A stretch of DNA of 64,000 nt, taken from contig JAFMOC010000236.1 in the NCBI GenBank assembly GCA_019802505.1, positions 515,001 through 579,000 on the forward strand, read 5' to 3'. Below are positions 44,495 to 53,942 of the stretch, piece after piece. Source of the stretch: Corydoras sp. C115 (Eukaryota > Chordata > Actinopteri > Siluriformes > Callichthyidae). Under the pieces are notes generated by a model, which did no database searches, had not been told where the DNA came from, and saw nothing but the letters and a program-made list of their open reading frames with translations. Made by a program: the position numbers and the translations under genes. Each line of letters opens with the position of its first letter. Position 1 is the stretch's first letter.

Positions 44495-44931
44495 AAACTA
44501 TTATAAACTATAACTATATAAGTTCTAACTATATATAAACCTCAACATGGCCTTCGTGTCCCAAGCTACATCCGGTCCACTGCTAACCTTTTTAAGACCA
44601 CCATTTGGACCAAGACTCAGTGGGGGACTCGACAGTGTAGGACAGCTCACACCTCCACCCACCACATCGTCACCCCGATTCCTCCATTCGCTCCAGGATC
44701 CAGGGGGACGATCATGACGTCACTTCGGCGGCGCTCTCTGGCGCTCGTTACGGCGCTCGGGCTTCGGCTTTTACGAGCAGAAAATCATACGCAGGTATTT
44801 TTACAGCACGCAATTAGTGTTGCCCGAAAAACAGGAAAGCTGGCAGCATGAGGTTTATGAACTACAACAACAGATGAATCGCTGCAGGAGCCCGATTATG
44901 CAGACATCTGAATAATATTAAACTCGCCTAC
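44495..44931. other. no gene; family E trace
   Basis: 44600-44655 carries ACTCAGTGGGGGACTCGACAGTGTAGGACAG-type text of family E. The rest is unassigned. Confidence 0.4.
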
Positions 44932-45129
44932 CTCGCCACTGTTCTCCATCCGAGGGGAAGCGGGCTCGAAGTAATTAGACATCCGATACAGCGGCTTATT
45001 AAAGAACCGCAAACTCGGAGGCTCTAATTCTTTCCGAAAGCCAGACCTCGAGGGACTCCTGAGAAGGTGGCTCTCCATCTCACCTTCCACCAGCCAAACT
45101 GCAGAACCTTTTGTGGGGAGTCTGAGCAT
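44932..45129 (-). CDS. possible first coding exon, unknown protein
   Basis: On the minus strand, ATG at 45127-45129 opens a frame of 66 codons that reaches a donor GAG/GTAGGCGAG at 44932. A second in-frame ATG at 45076-45078 has a better context (GTGAGATGG) and begins MESHLLRSPSRSGFRKELEP. The peptide is rich in Arg, Ser and Pro with a later YFEPASPRMENSGE; I do not recognise it. A TATA box lies about 45 bp upstream of the first ATG. The donor is phase 0 and so cannot join directly to the transmembrane exon at 28.7 kb, which needs phase 1. It may start a different minus-strand gene or an isoform with unseen exons between. It could also be chance. Confidence 0.42.
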
Positions 45130-45170
45130 CCCGGAATCGCAGGTCTTACAGGACCAGGAACAGCCAGGCC

Positions 45171-45177
45171 TTATATA
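45171..45177 (-). promoter_or_regulatory. TATA box candidate
   Basis: Minus strand reads TTATATAAGGCCTGG. A start about 28 bp downstream would fall near 45145, giving a very short leader to the ATG at 45129 or about 65 nt to the ATG at 45078. Confidence 0.4.
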
Positions 45178-45219
45178 ACAGACCTAACGGATGTCTTATA
45201 TAGTTATAATAGTTATAGG

Positions 45220-45331
45220 TAAAAACCCACGCGGACACGGGGAGAACATGCAAACTCCACCCAGATTGGGATTCGAACCAGGAATCCCCAGCGGATTTAG
45301 AGGAGAACATGCTAAACCACTAAGCCCCCAT
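45220..45331 (-). mobile_element. ATGG-tail SINE, 5' part
   Basis: AAAACCCACGCGGACACGGG through a minus-strand box B (GGTTCGAATCC) to AAACCACTAAGCCCCC. The rest is replaced by the neighbouring array. Confidence 0.87.
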
Positions 45332-46500
45332 AACATATACATTATACCTACAACATACTATACCCTACATACTACATCATACATACTACATCCTACATTA
45401 TACATACTATACCCTACCTACTACATCATACATACTACACCCTACCTAATACATTATACATACTACATCCTACATCATACACACTACACCCTACCTACTA
45501 CATCATACATACTACACCCTACCTAATACATTATACATACTACATCCTACATCATACACACTACACCCTACCTACTACATCATACATACTACATCCTACA
45601 TCATACATACTACACCCTACCTACTACATCAGACATACTACTTCCTACATCATACATACTACATACTACACCCCACCTACTACATCATACATACTACATC
45701 CTACGTCATACATACTACATCCTACATCATACATACTACATCCTACATTATACATACTACATCCTACATACTACATCCTACATCATACATACTACATCCT
45801 ACATCATACATACTACATCCTACATCATACATACTACATCCTACATCATACATACTACATCCTACATCATACATATTACATCCTACATCATACATACTAC
45901 ATCCTACATCATACATACTACATACCACACCCCACCTACTACATCATACATACAAAATCCTACATTATACATACTACATCCTACATCATACATACTAAAT
46001 CCTACATTATACATACTACATCCTACATCATACATACTATACTACACCCTACCTACTAAATCATACATACTACATCCTCATCATACATACTACATACCAC
46101 ACCCTACCTAGTGCATCATACATACTACATCCTACATCATACATACTACATACCACATCCTACTTACTGCATCATACATACTACATCCTACATCATACAT
46201 ACTACATACCACACCCTACTTACTGCATCATACATACTACAATCTACATCATACATACTACACCCTACCTAGTACATCGTACATACTACAATCTACATAA
46301 TACATACTACATATCACATCCTACCTACTACATCATACATACTGCATACTACACCCTACTTACTGAATCATACATACTACATACTACACCCTACCTGCTA
46401 CATCATACATACTACATACTACACCCTACCTACTACATCATACATACTACATCCTATATTATACATACCACACCCTACCTACTACATCATACATACTACA
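45332..46500. repeat. CATACTACATCCTACAT array
   Basis: About 17-bp words CATACTACATCCTACAT and CATACTACACCCTACCT. Related in sequence to the array at 41.3-42.7 kb. Flanked on both sides by SINE 5' parts (45220-45331 and 46502-46623). Confidence 0.93.
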
Positions 46501-46501
46501 T

Positions 46502-46623
46502 CCCGGAGAACCCGGAGGAAACCCACGCAGACACGGGGAACTCCGCCCAGATGGGGATTTGAACCGGGAATCCCTAGAGCTGAGAGGAGAACATGCTAAA
46601 TCACTAAGCCACCGTGCCGCCCT
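46502..46623 (-). mobile_element. ATGG-tail SINE, 5' part
   Basis: CCCGGAGAACCCGGAGGAAA to TAAGCCACCGTGCCGCCC, with a short deletion after CACGGGGA. Confidence 0.87.
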
Positions 46624-46755
46624 GGATACTACATCATGTACTCTAATCTCTTTGTTTAATGTATTTCCAGAAAAGGGTTCGAGGAACGGTCCTACAATCT
46701 ATTTGCACACGGCTCATTTAGCCCAGCGCTGCTGCAGCTGTTTCGCTGACCGCCG

Positions 46756-46756
<1 letters not shown>

Positions 46757-46802
<46 letters not shown>

Positions 46803-46825
46803 ACACACACACAGACACAGACACA

Positions 46826-46872
<47 letters not shown>
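46757..46872. repeat. CA microsatellite
   Basis: (CA)n with a few GACA interruptions, about 116 bp. Confidence 0.95.
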
Positions 46873-46873
<1 letters not shown>

Positions 46874-47132
46874 GTTAGTGCTCTTCTGATATCACGACCG
46901 GTTCCCGTGTTTAAAAAGAACTAAACGCCTCATCCGTCACTCGTCTCCGGGACCCCGCGGGGGGCATTAGACGGTTCCTGGAGGGGAATGTTGAGCTAAC
47001 TGCCTCTGGATTTGAAATGTGTAGTCACTGATTTGTAAATGTAAACTCGTCTGTGAGACATAAACCTCCGATAAGCCTCGATAATCCCTCACAATAATTC
47101 CAGAAGTATGCAGACGCGCTAACCAACTGTGG

Positions 47133-48992
47133 GATTTCCATCCGTCCATTATGTTCCGCTTTATCCTCTATTTGGTTCGCGGGGGGGGTTCCCCATGCCC
47201 ATCCAGAGGAGAACGTTTCTGGCACTGGGCAGATACACCCAGGACATGGGGCAATCTATCGCTGGGCACACACTCACTCACACACACACACTCTATATGA
47301 GGCAATTTGGAGAATTCAATTGACTTGATCCATGTTTTTGGACTGTGGGAGGAAACCGGAGAACCTAAAGAAAACCCACGGGGACACGGGGAGAACATGG
47401 AAACTCCACCCAGATTGGGATTCCAACTGGGAATCCCTAGCGCTGAGAGGAGAACATGCCAAACCACTAAGCCACAGTGCCGCCCGGAATAAAAGTCCAT
47501 CCATTTATTGTCTTCCGCTTTATCCTCTATTAGGGTCATGGGGGGGGGGGGGTTCCCCATGCCCATCCAGGGGAGAACGTCTCGGGCACTGGGCAGATAC
47601 ACCCAGGACATGGGGCAATCTATCGCTGGGCACACACTCACTCACACACACACTCTATATGGGGCAATTTGGAGAATTCAATTGACTTGATCCATGTTTT
47701 TGGACTGTGGGAGGAAACCGGAGAACCTAAAGAAAACCCACGGGGACACGGGGAGAACATGGAAACTCCACCCAGATTGGGATTCCAACTGGGAATCCCT
47801 AGCGCTGAGAGGAGAACATGCCAAACCACTAAGCCACAGTGCCGCACGGAATAAAAGTCCATCCATTTATTGTCTTCCGCTTTATCCTCTATTAGGGTCA
47901 TGGGGGGGGGGGGGTTCCCCATGCCCATCCAGGGGAGAACGTCTCGGGCACTGGGCAGATACACCCAGGACATGGGGCAATCTATCGCTGGGCACACACT
48001 CACTCACACACACACACACACTCTATATGAGGCAATTTGGAGAATTCAATTGACTTGATCCATGTTTTTGGACTGTGGGAGGAAACCGGAGAACCTAAAG
48101 AAAACCCACGGGGACACGGGGAGAACATGGAAACTCCATGCCCATGCCCATGCCCATCCAGAGGAGAACGTTTCGGGCACTGGGCAGATACACCCAGGAC
48201 ATGGGGCAATCTATCGCTGGGCACACACTCACTCACACACACACACTCTATATGAGGCAATTTGGAGAATTCAATTGACTTGATCCATGTTTTTGGACTG
48301 TGGGAGGAAACCGGAGAACCTAAAGAAAACCCACGGGGACACGGGGAGAACATGGAAACTCCACCCAGATTGGGATTCCAACTGGGAATCCCTAGCGCTG
48401 AGAGGAGAACATGCCAAACCACTAAGCCACAGTGCCGCCCGGAATAAAAGTCCATCCATTTATTGTCTTCCGCTTTATCCTCTATTAGGGTCATGGGGGG
48501 GGGGGTTCCCCATGCCCATCCAGGGGAGAACGTCTCGGGCACTGGGCAGATACACCCAGGACATGGGGCAATCTATCGCTGGGCACACACTCACTCACAC
48601 ACACACACACACTCTATATGAGGCAATTTGGAGAATTCAATTGACTTGATCCATGTTTTTGGACTGTGGGAGGAAACCGGAGAACCTAAAGAAAACCCAC
48701 GGGGACACGGGGAGAACATGGAAACTCCACCCAGATTGGGATTCCAACTGGGAATCCCAAGCGCTGAGAGGAGAACATGCCAAACCACTAAGCCACAGTG
48801 CCGCACGGAATAAAAGTCCATCCATTCATTATCTTCCGCTTCATCCTCTATTAGGGTCATGGGGGGGGGTTCCCCATGCTCATCCAGGGAAGAACGTTTC
48901 GGGCGCTGGGCAGATACACCCACGACAGGACGCCAATCTATCACTGGACACACGCTCACTCACACCCACACTTTATATGGGGCAATTTGGAG
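47133..48992 (-). repeat. tandem array of ATGG-tail SINEs (about six units)
   Basis: Unit of about 362 bp: the SINE on the minus strand plus the linker GGAATAAAAGTCCATCCATT. Units start near 47133, 47497, 47859, 48150 (joined by CATGCCCATGCCCATGCCC), 48451 and 48818 (cut at 48992). Copies share private features (ACATGGGGCAATCTATCG, GAACCTAAAGAAAACCCACGG), so they arose by local duplication rather than separate insertions. Confidence 0.93.
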
Positions 48993-48999
48993 ACGGGGC

Positions 49000-49790
49000 A
49001 AGCAGAGGATCCAATAGCTGTGGATGGAGCAGAAGACGTTGGTCATTGCGGCAAAAGGCAGGTACAATTGCCCCTCAGCATGGGAGGATGGAAGAGCCTA
49101 TGTGACCCGCTTGTGGCCCCCTGCTGGAGGGATGACTTCAGGAGCTCGGGGGCAGACGGAGTCAGAGATGCGTTCAAGGAGGACATCGGACTTATACGGG
49201 GGTGCACGCTCCGACCCAGGCTTTGGAGAGCAGAGCGGAGTGGGCGGAGCAAGCGAAGGTTCCGATAGCCATGGATGTAGCAGAAGACATCGGGGTGCAT
49301 CATTCAGTGAAAGGCAGGGACTACTGACCATCAGTACGGGAGGACGGAAGAGCCTACGTGACACACATGTGGCCCCCTGCTGGAGAGATGACGTCAGGAG
49401 CTCGTTTTCAGACGGAGACGGGACTGTCCAAGGAGGCCCCTCATTCCTTGTCCTCAGTCCTTCCACCACTTCGGGGCCTAAACCCGGGACTGGATCAGGA
49501 CACACGTGGAAGAGGACATCACCTGCAAGCTGCATGGGCATGTTCTTTAGCTTTGACAGAGAGCAGAGCTGAGTGGGTGGGGCAAGCGGACGTTCCAGTA
49601 GTCATGGATGGAGCGGAAGACGCCGGGGTGCGTCGCTAACCTTGACGAGGACATGCTGCTTTTCTCTTCCATGGGCCATCAGATGGAGGAGCCTATGTGG
49701 ACCGCATGTGGCCCCCTGCTGGAGGGATGACGTCAGGAGCTCGGGGACAGACGGAGTCGGGACGGTTCAAGGAGGACTGTCCCTTTAAAA
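49000..49790. repeat. three diverged units with CTCF-like cores
   Basis: Units centred on GAAGAGCCTATGTGACCCGC / TTGTGGCCCCCTGCTGGAGG / GATGACGTCAGGAGCTCGGG. GCCCCCTGCTGG sits at 49116-49127, 49372-49383 and 49711-49722. A full cAMP-response palindrome TGACGTCA is in the last two units (49389-49396, 49728-49735); the first has TGACTTCA. CAGACGGAGTC follows each. Open frames here are incidental. Confidence 0.82.
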
Positions 49791-50068
49791 CCAAAGTCCA
49801 GTATGGCTTATTCATTGGTTTTAAGCAATCCCCATTGGCGTTAACCAATCCCAACTTGCTGTTATCTTTGAGAGCAAGGTGGCGCTCTCATATGCCAGAA
49901 ATGTACCCGAACACGCCTCATCTATCGGGGTAGATATACACACAAATCTAAACTATGGCGTGTAAACACACAGTTCACGGGGGGGGGGGACGCCCCTGAC
50001 GCCCATCTCAAATGCATTTTAATTGCCGGGATAGGACGTAGCTGCGGCTGTTTAGAGCAGGTCAGTAC
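49791..50068. other. no gene seen
   Basis: CCAATCCCCATTGGCG and TTAACCAATCCCAAC carry CCAAT-like words. A G10-type run is at 49979-49989. Confidence 0.4.
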
Positions 50069-50118
50069 CTCCAGCTGACCCGGCTCTCGTTCTTAAACTC
50101 TCCGTTTGTTTTCTTCAT
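50069..50118 (-). CDS. weak candidate start exon
   Basis: On the minus strand, ATG at 50116-50118 opens MKKTNGEFKNESRVSW and reaches a donor GGAG/GTACTGAC in phase 2. The upstream context is AGCATGA. Only 50 nt long and not recognised, so chance is quite possible. Confidence 0.22.
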
Positions 50119-50485
50119 GCTCTCTCATTCCCGCTCTCTCAACCCAAGACACCACATTAAGCTCAGCATATGGTATGCATTTACCCCACCCCCCCACCCC
50201 CCCGCCCCACACACCCCCATCTGACCCCCGTGCTTTCACTACACACAGGAATCTGGACATGAGCGAGGCTGAGCGAGCGGAATGGAAATCAAGTCCCAGC
50301 GCGAGGAGATGCGTGGACAGTGGGCGTGGCCAACGTAGACCCGGAATTTAAGAAGACATAAAAGGTTTTATAGCGACGTATACCCAAACGTTATGGAACG
50401 CTGCGGATAGAATCACACGCCGCCGCGGTTTCGGACGTTTAAACGGGGACGCACACTCGCGAGGGACACACGCTGCACCCCCAAC
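50119..50485. other. no supported gene
   Basis: C-rich run at 50183-50230 (CCACCCCCCCACCCCCCCGCC). CGCGAGGAG and GGGCGTGGCC near 50310-50340 match the dispersed element at 11.2 kb. Confidence 0.4.
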
Positions 50486-50754
50486 ATCCATCCATCCATT
50501 ATCTTCCGCTTTATCCTCTATTAGAGTCACGGTGGGGTTCCCCATGTCCATCCAGGGGAGAACGTTTCGGGCGCTGGGCAGATACACCCAGGACAGGACG
50601 CCAATCTATCACTGGACACTCTCAATCACTCACAAACACACACTCTATATGGGGCAATTTGGAGAATTCATGGAAACTCCATGGGGATGGGGATTCGAAC
50701 CGGGAATCCCTAGCACTCAGAGGAGAACATGCTAAACCACCAAGCCACGATGCC
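50486..50754 (-). mobile_element. ATGG-tail SINE with internal deletion
   Basis: Body jumps from GGAGAATTCATGGAAACTCC, losing the CCACAGTCCAAAAACATGG region. Box B is a perfect GGTTCGAATCC on the minus strand. Confidence 0.88.
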
Positions 50755-50801
50755 ACACACTCCCAACATCATATAGATATTAGATTTCATAGGTACTGTT
50801 T

Positions 50802-51120
50802 ATCCATCCAGCCATTATCTTCTGCTTTATCCTCTATTAGGGCCGGGGGGGGGGGGGGGGGGTTCCCCATGACCATCCAGGGGAGAACGTTTCGGGTGCT
50901 GGGTAGATACACCCAGGACAGGACTATCACTGGACACACACTCACTCACACACACAGACACTCTATATGGGGCAATTTGGCAACTTCAATTGACCTTGAT
51001 CCATGTTTTTGGACTGTGGGAGGAAACCGGAGAACCCGGAGGAAACCCACGCGGACATGGGGAGAACATGGAAACTCCACCCAGATGGGGATTCGAACCG
51101 GGAATCCCTAGAGCTGAGAG
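50802..51120 (-). mobile_element. ATGG-tail SINE, 5' end missing
   Basis: G18-type run at 50845-50862; perfect box B on the minus strand; stops at CTAGAGCTGAGAG before box A. A short GATAATGGATGGATC tail piece in plus orientation follows. Confidence 0.88.
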
Positions 51121-51165
51121 CATAAAGCGGGAGATAATGGATGGATCATCATCAATGGATGGATC

Positions 51166-51330
51166 TCGGTCCTCACAAGGTTTCTTCCTTAAAATATCAA
51201 CATAACAGGGAGTTTTGTCTTGCCGCTGTCTCTTCGTCTCGCTCTTTGGGGGTTTAAAGGTTTATAACTCTGTAAAGCTACTTTGTGATGATGTTCTATT
51301 GTAAAAAAAACGCTCCATAAATAAATGACT
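51166..51330 (+). mobile_element. family E repeat, 3' end
   Basis: TCGGTCCTCACAAGGTTTCTTCC to TGTAAAGCTACTTTGTGATG and GCTCCATAAATAAATGACTTGAA, the usual 3' end of this fish repeat. Confidence 0.75.
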
Positions 51331-51349
51331 TGAACTTGATCTGGAACCG

Positions 51350-51905
51350 TGGGGTTCAGTTGTGTTCAATTGTGTTCTGTTTGGTTCTGTGGGGTTCTGT
51401 TGGGTTCTGTGGGGTTCTGTGGGGTTCAGTTGGGTTCTGTGGGGTTCTGTGTGGTTCTGTTGGGTTATGTGGGGTTCAGTTGCGTTCTCTTGGGTTCTCT
51501 TGGGTTCAGTTGGGTTCTGTGGGGTTCTGTTGGGTTCTGTTGGGTTCAGTTAGGTTCTGTGGGGTTCTGTGGGGTTCTGTTGGGTTCTGTGGGGTTTTTG
51601 TGGGGTTATGTGGGGTTCTGTGGGGTTCTGTTGGGTTCAGTTGGGTTCTGTGGGGTTCTGTTGGGTTATGTGGGGTTCTGTTGGGTTCTGTGGGGTTCAG
51701 TTGGGTTCTGTGGGGTTCTGTTGGGTTATGTGGGGTTCTGTTGGGTTATGTGGGGTTCAGTTGGGTTCTCTTGGGTTCAGTTGGGTTCTGTGGGGTTCTG
51801 TTGGGTTCTGTTGGGTTCAGTTAGGTTCTGTTGGGTTCTGTGGGGTTCTGTTGGGTTCTGTGGGGTTTTTGTGGGGCTATGTGGGGTTATGTGGGGTTCT
51901 CCGGT
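51350..51905. repeat. 10-bp minisatellite GGGTTCTGTT/GGGGTTCTGT
   Basis: About 55 copies. Because 10 bp is not a multiple of three and the unit lacks stops, all three plus frames stay open and give the same Gly/Ser/Val/Phe-rich peptide. Not a gene. Confidence 0.95.
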
Positions 51906-52184
51906 CCCTCTGTATCAGAGCCCACGGATTCCGTCGGGACGGAATTAAAACGTAACAATGGCTTCAGCAGAACGTGTTAAACGCCTTTGGTTTTTAACTG
52001 CGGGCCGTTTTACGGCGGCGTGGAAAATCTGAACGGGACGAACAATCCCGCACAATGTGCGCGGCGGCGCCATCTGTCAACCATTAAAAAACCTGCGCTT
52101 CAGATTTATTTTGGTTTCGGGAGAATTTACGACGCGCGGCTTTAAAAAATATACAACACTGGAACTAACTGCTCTACTCTATAC
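51906..52184. other. CpG-containing unique sequence, no gene
   Basis: CGGCGGCGTGG and GCGCGGCGGCGCC raise CpG locally. No supported exon. Confidence 0.45.
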
Positions 52185-52302
52185 CCCCCCCCCCCACACA
52201 CACACAGACACACACACACACAAAGACACACACACACACACTCACACACACAAAGACACACACACACACACAGACACACACATGCACACAGACACACACA
52301 CA

Positions 52303-52345
<43 letters not shown>

Positions 52346-52384
52346 AGACAGACACACACACACACACACTCTCACACACACAAA

Positions 52385-52437
<53 letters not shown>

Positions 52438-52485
52438 GCACACAGACACACACAGACACACACAGACACAAACACACAGACAGAG

Positions 52486-52537
<52 letters not shown>

Positions 52538-52670
52538 ACACACACACACACAGAAACACACAGACACATACACACACAATCACAGAGACAGACACACACA
52601 CACACACAGACACACACACACACACTGAGACACACAGACCCACACACAGAGACACACTGACAGAGAAGTA

Positions 52671-52722
<52 letters not shown>

Positions 52723-52799
52723 GAGACAGAGACACACACAGACACAGACACACACAGAGACAGAGAAACAGACACAAACACAGACACACACAGAGACAG

Positions 52800-52830
<31 letters not shown>

Positions 52831-53030
52831 GAGAAACAGACACACACAGAGACAGAGACACAGACACACACAGAGACAGAGACACAGACACACACAGACA
52901 CAGATACACAGACACACACAGAGACACACAAACACACACACACACACAGAAAAAGACACACAGACATACATACAGACACAAAGACACACAGACACCCCCC
53001 CCCCCCCACACACACACACAAAGACAAACA

Positions 53031-53070
<40 letters not shown>

Positions 53071-53113
53071 GACAAACAGACACACACAGACAGACACATA
53101 GAGACACCACACA

Positions 53114-53164
<51 letters not shown>
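52185..53164. repeat. about 980-bp CA/CAGA tract
   Basis: (CA)n mixed with ACAGACAC, ACAGAGAC and ACAAAGAC words and a C15 run at 52996-53010. Long alternating purine-pyrimidine stretches favour Z-DNA. Minus-strand Cys/Val translations up to 306 codons are artefacts. Confidence 0.96.
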
Positions 53165-53168
<4 letters not shown>

Positions 53169-53889
53169 TCACATTCAGGTGACTATACCTCTATCAGGGT
53201 TGTTTAGTTATCATTGCACTGCGGTTGCTATACCGCTGGTTTGAAGTGGCCGCAGTGGCGGCGTACCTCCAGCAGGTGGCAGCAAGCGTCACGGCAAAGG
53301 TTAAACCGTAAAACTCCTCAGATGAAGATTATATGGAATTTTAAAGCAGTAGAGGAACGCGTGGAGCTCATCATGTGCGTTGTGACATCACAGAGCGGCG
53401 GTGGACCGGAGGCCATGCCTCGCCGGTGTTCCGTGAAGCCGCCTCTGCGCGCTCCGGATTCCGTGCGCTCGCCCGCACAGCGAGGCCAAAGAAAACACGC
53501 TGGGCTCACGGCTCGCTGAGCGCCGCGTTCCGGCCGAATCCACCGGCGCGTCCAAACACCCCGGCGATGGCAACATGACAGAACCCCGCGTACGTCCACA
53601 AAACGACAGCACTGTCATCTCGTCCTCAAACACACGGCCTTATCTGCCCGCCGCAGCCGCCGCGCCCCGACCCGACGCCTCAGAGTCGGGTTTTCTAATA
53701 AATCCGATTAGAATCTGATCACTGTCGCGTTTCAATTAGCCGTTCACGCCGATGTGTGATGTCACAGTGACGTTATCAGTTTCAACCGAATCGCAACCAA
53801 AAATTCTGTACTCAGGAATGGGTTTTTAGGTCATGTGACCTTCAGATCAGATTTATTTGGATTTCTACATCTGATAGTAAACACAAATA
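53165..53889. promoter_or_regulatory. CpG-rich block, possible island
   Basis: 53390-53690 is dense in CpG (e.g. CGCCGGTGTTCCG, GCGCGCTCCGG, CGCCGCAGCCGCCGCGCCCC), unlike its surroundings. It could be an unmethylated regulatory block. Open frames on both strands overlap and none is splice-flanked. Confidence 0.4.
53269..53282 (+). promoter_or_regulatory. CTCF-type motif
   Basis: CCAGCAGGTGGCAG fits the CCASYAGRKGGCRS core at every position, just outside the CpG-rich block. Confidence 0.5.
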
Positions 53890-53898
53890 CACTCACGC

Positions 53899-53942
<44 letters not shown>

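Noticed and set aside
47168..48959. Repeated open frames of 60-180 codons on both strands
   Set aside because: Frames of the tandem SINE; the same peptides appear at every SINE in the window.
49024..49572. 182-codon frame across the CTCF-like units
   Set aside because: Spans the tandem units with repeated peptides and opposing open frames on the other strand; the units carry indels.
52057..52671. Plus-strand frame of 204 codons ending in His/Thr repeats
   Set aside because: Only the first 40 codons are outside the CA tract, and they show no splice or start context worth calling.
52242..53162. Minus-strand open frame of 306 codons, Cys/Val-rich
   Set aside because: Pure translation of the CA tract. 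TG/GT repeats encode Cys-Val in every frame and lack stops.
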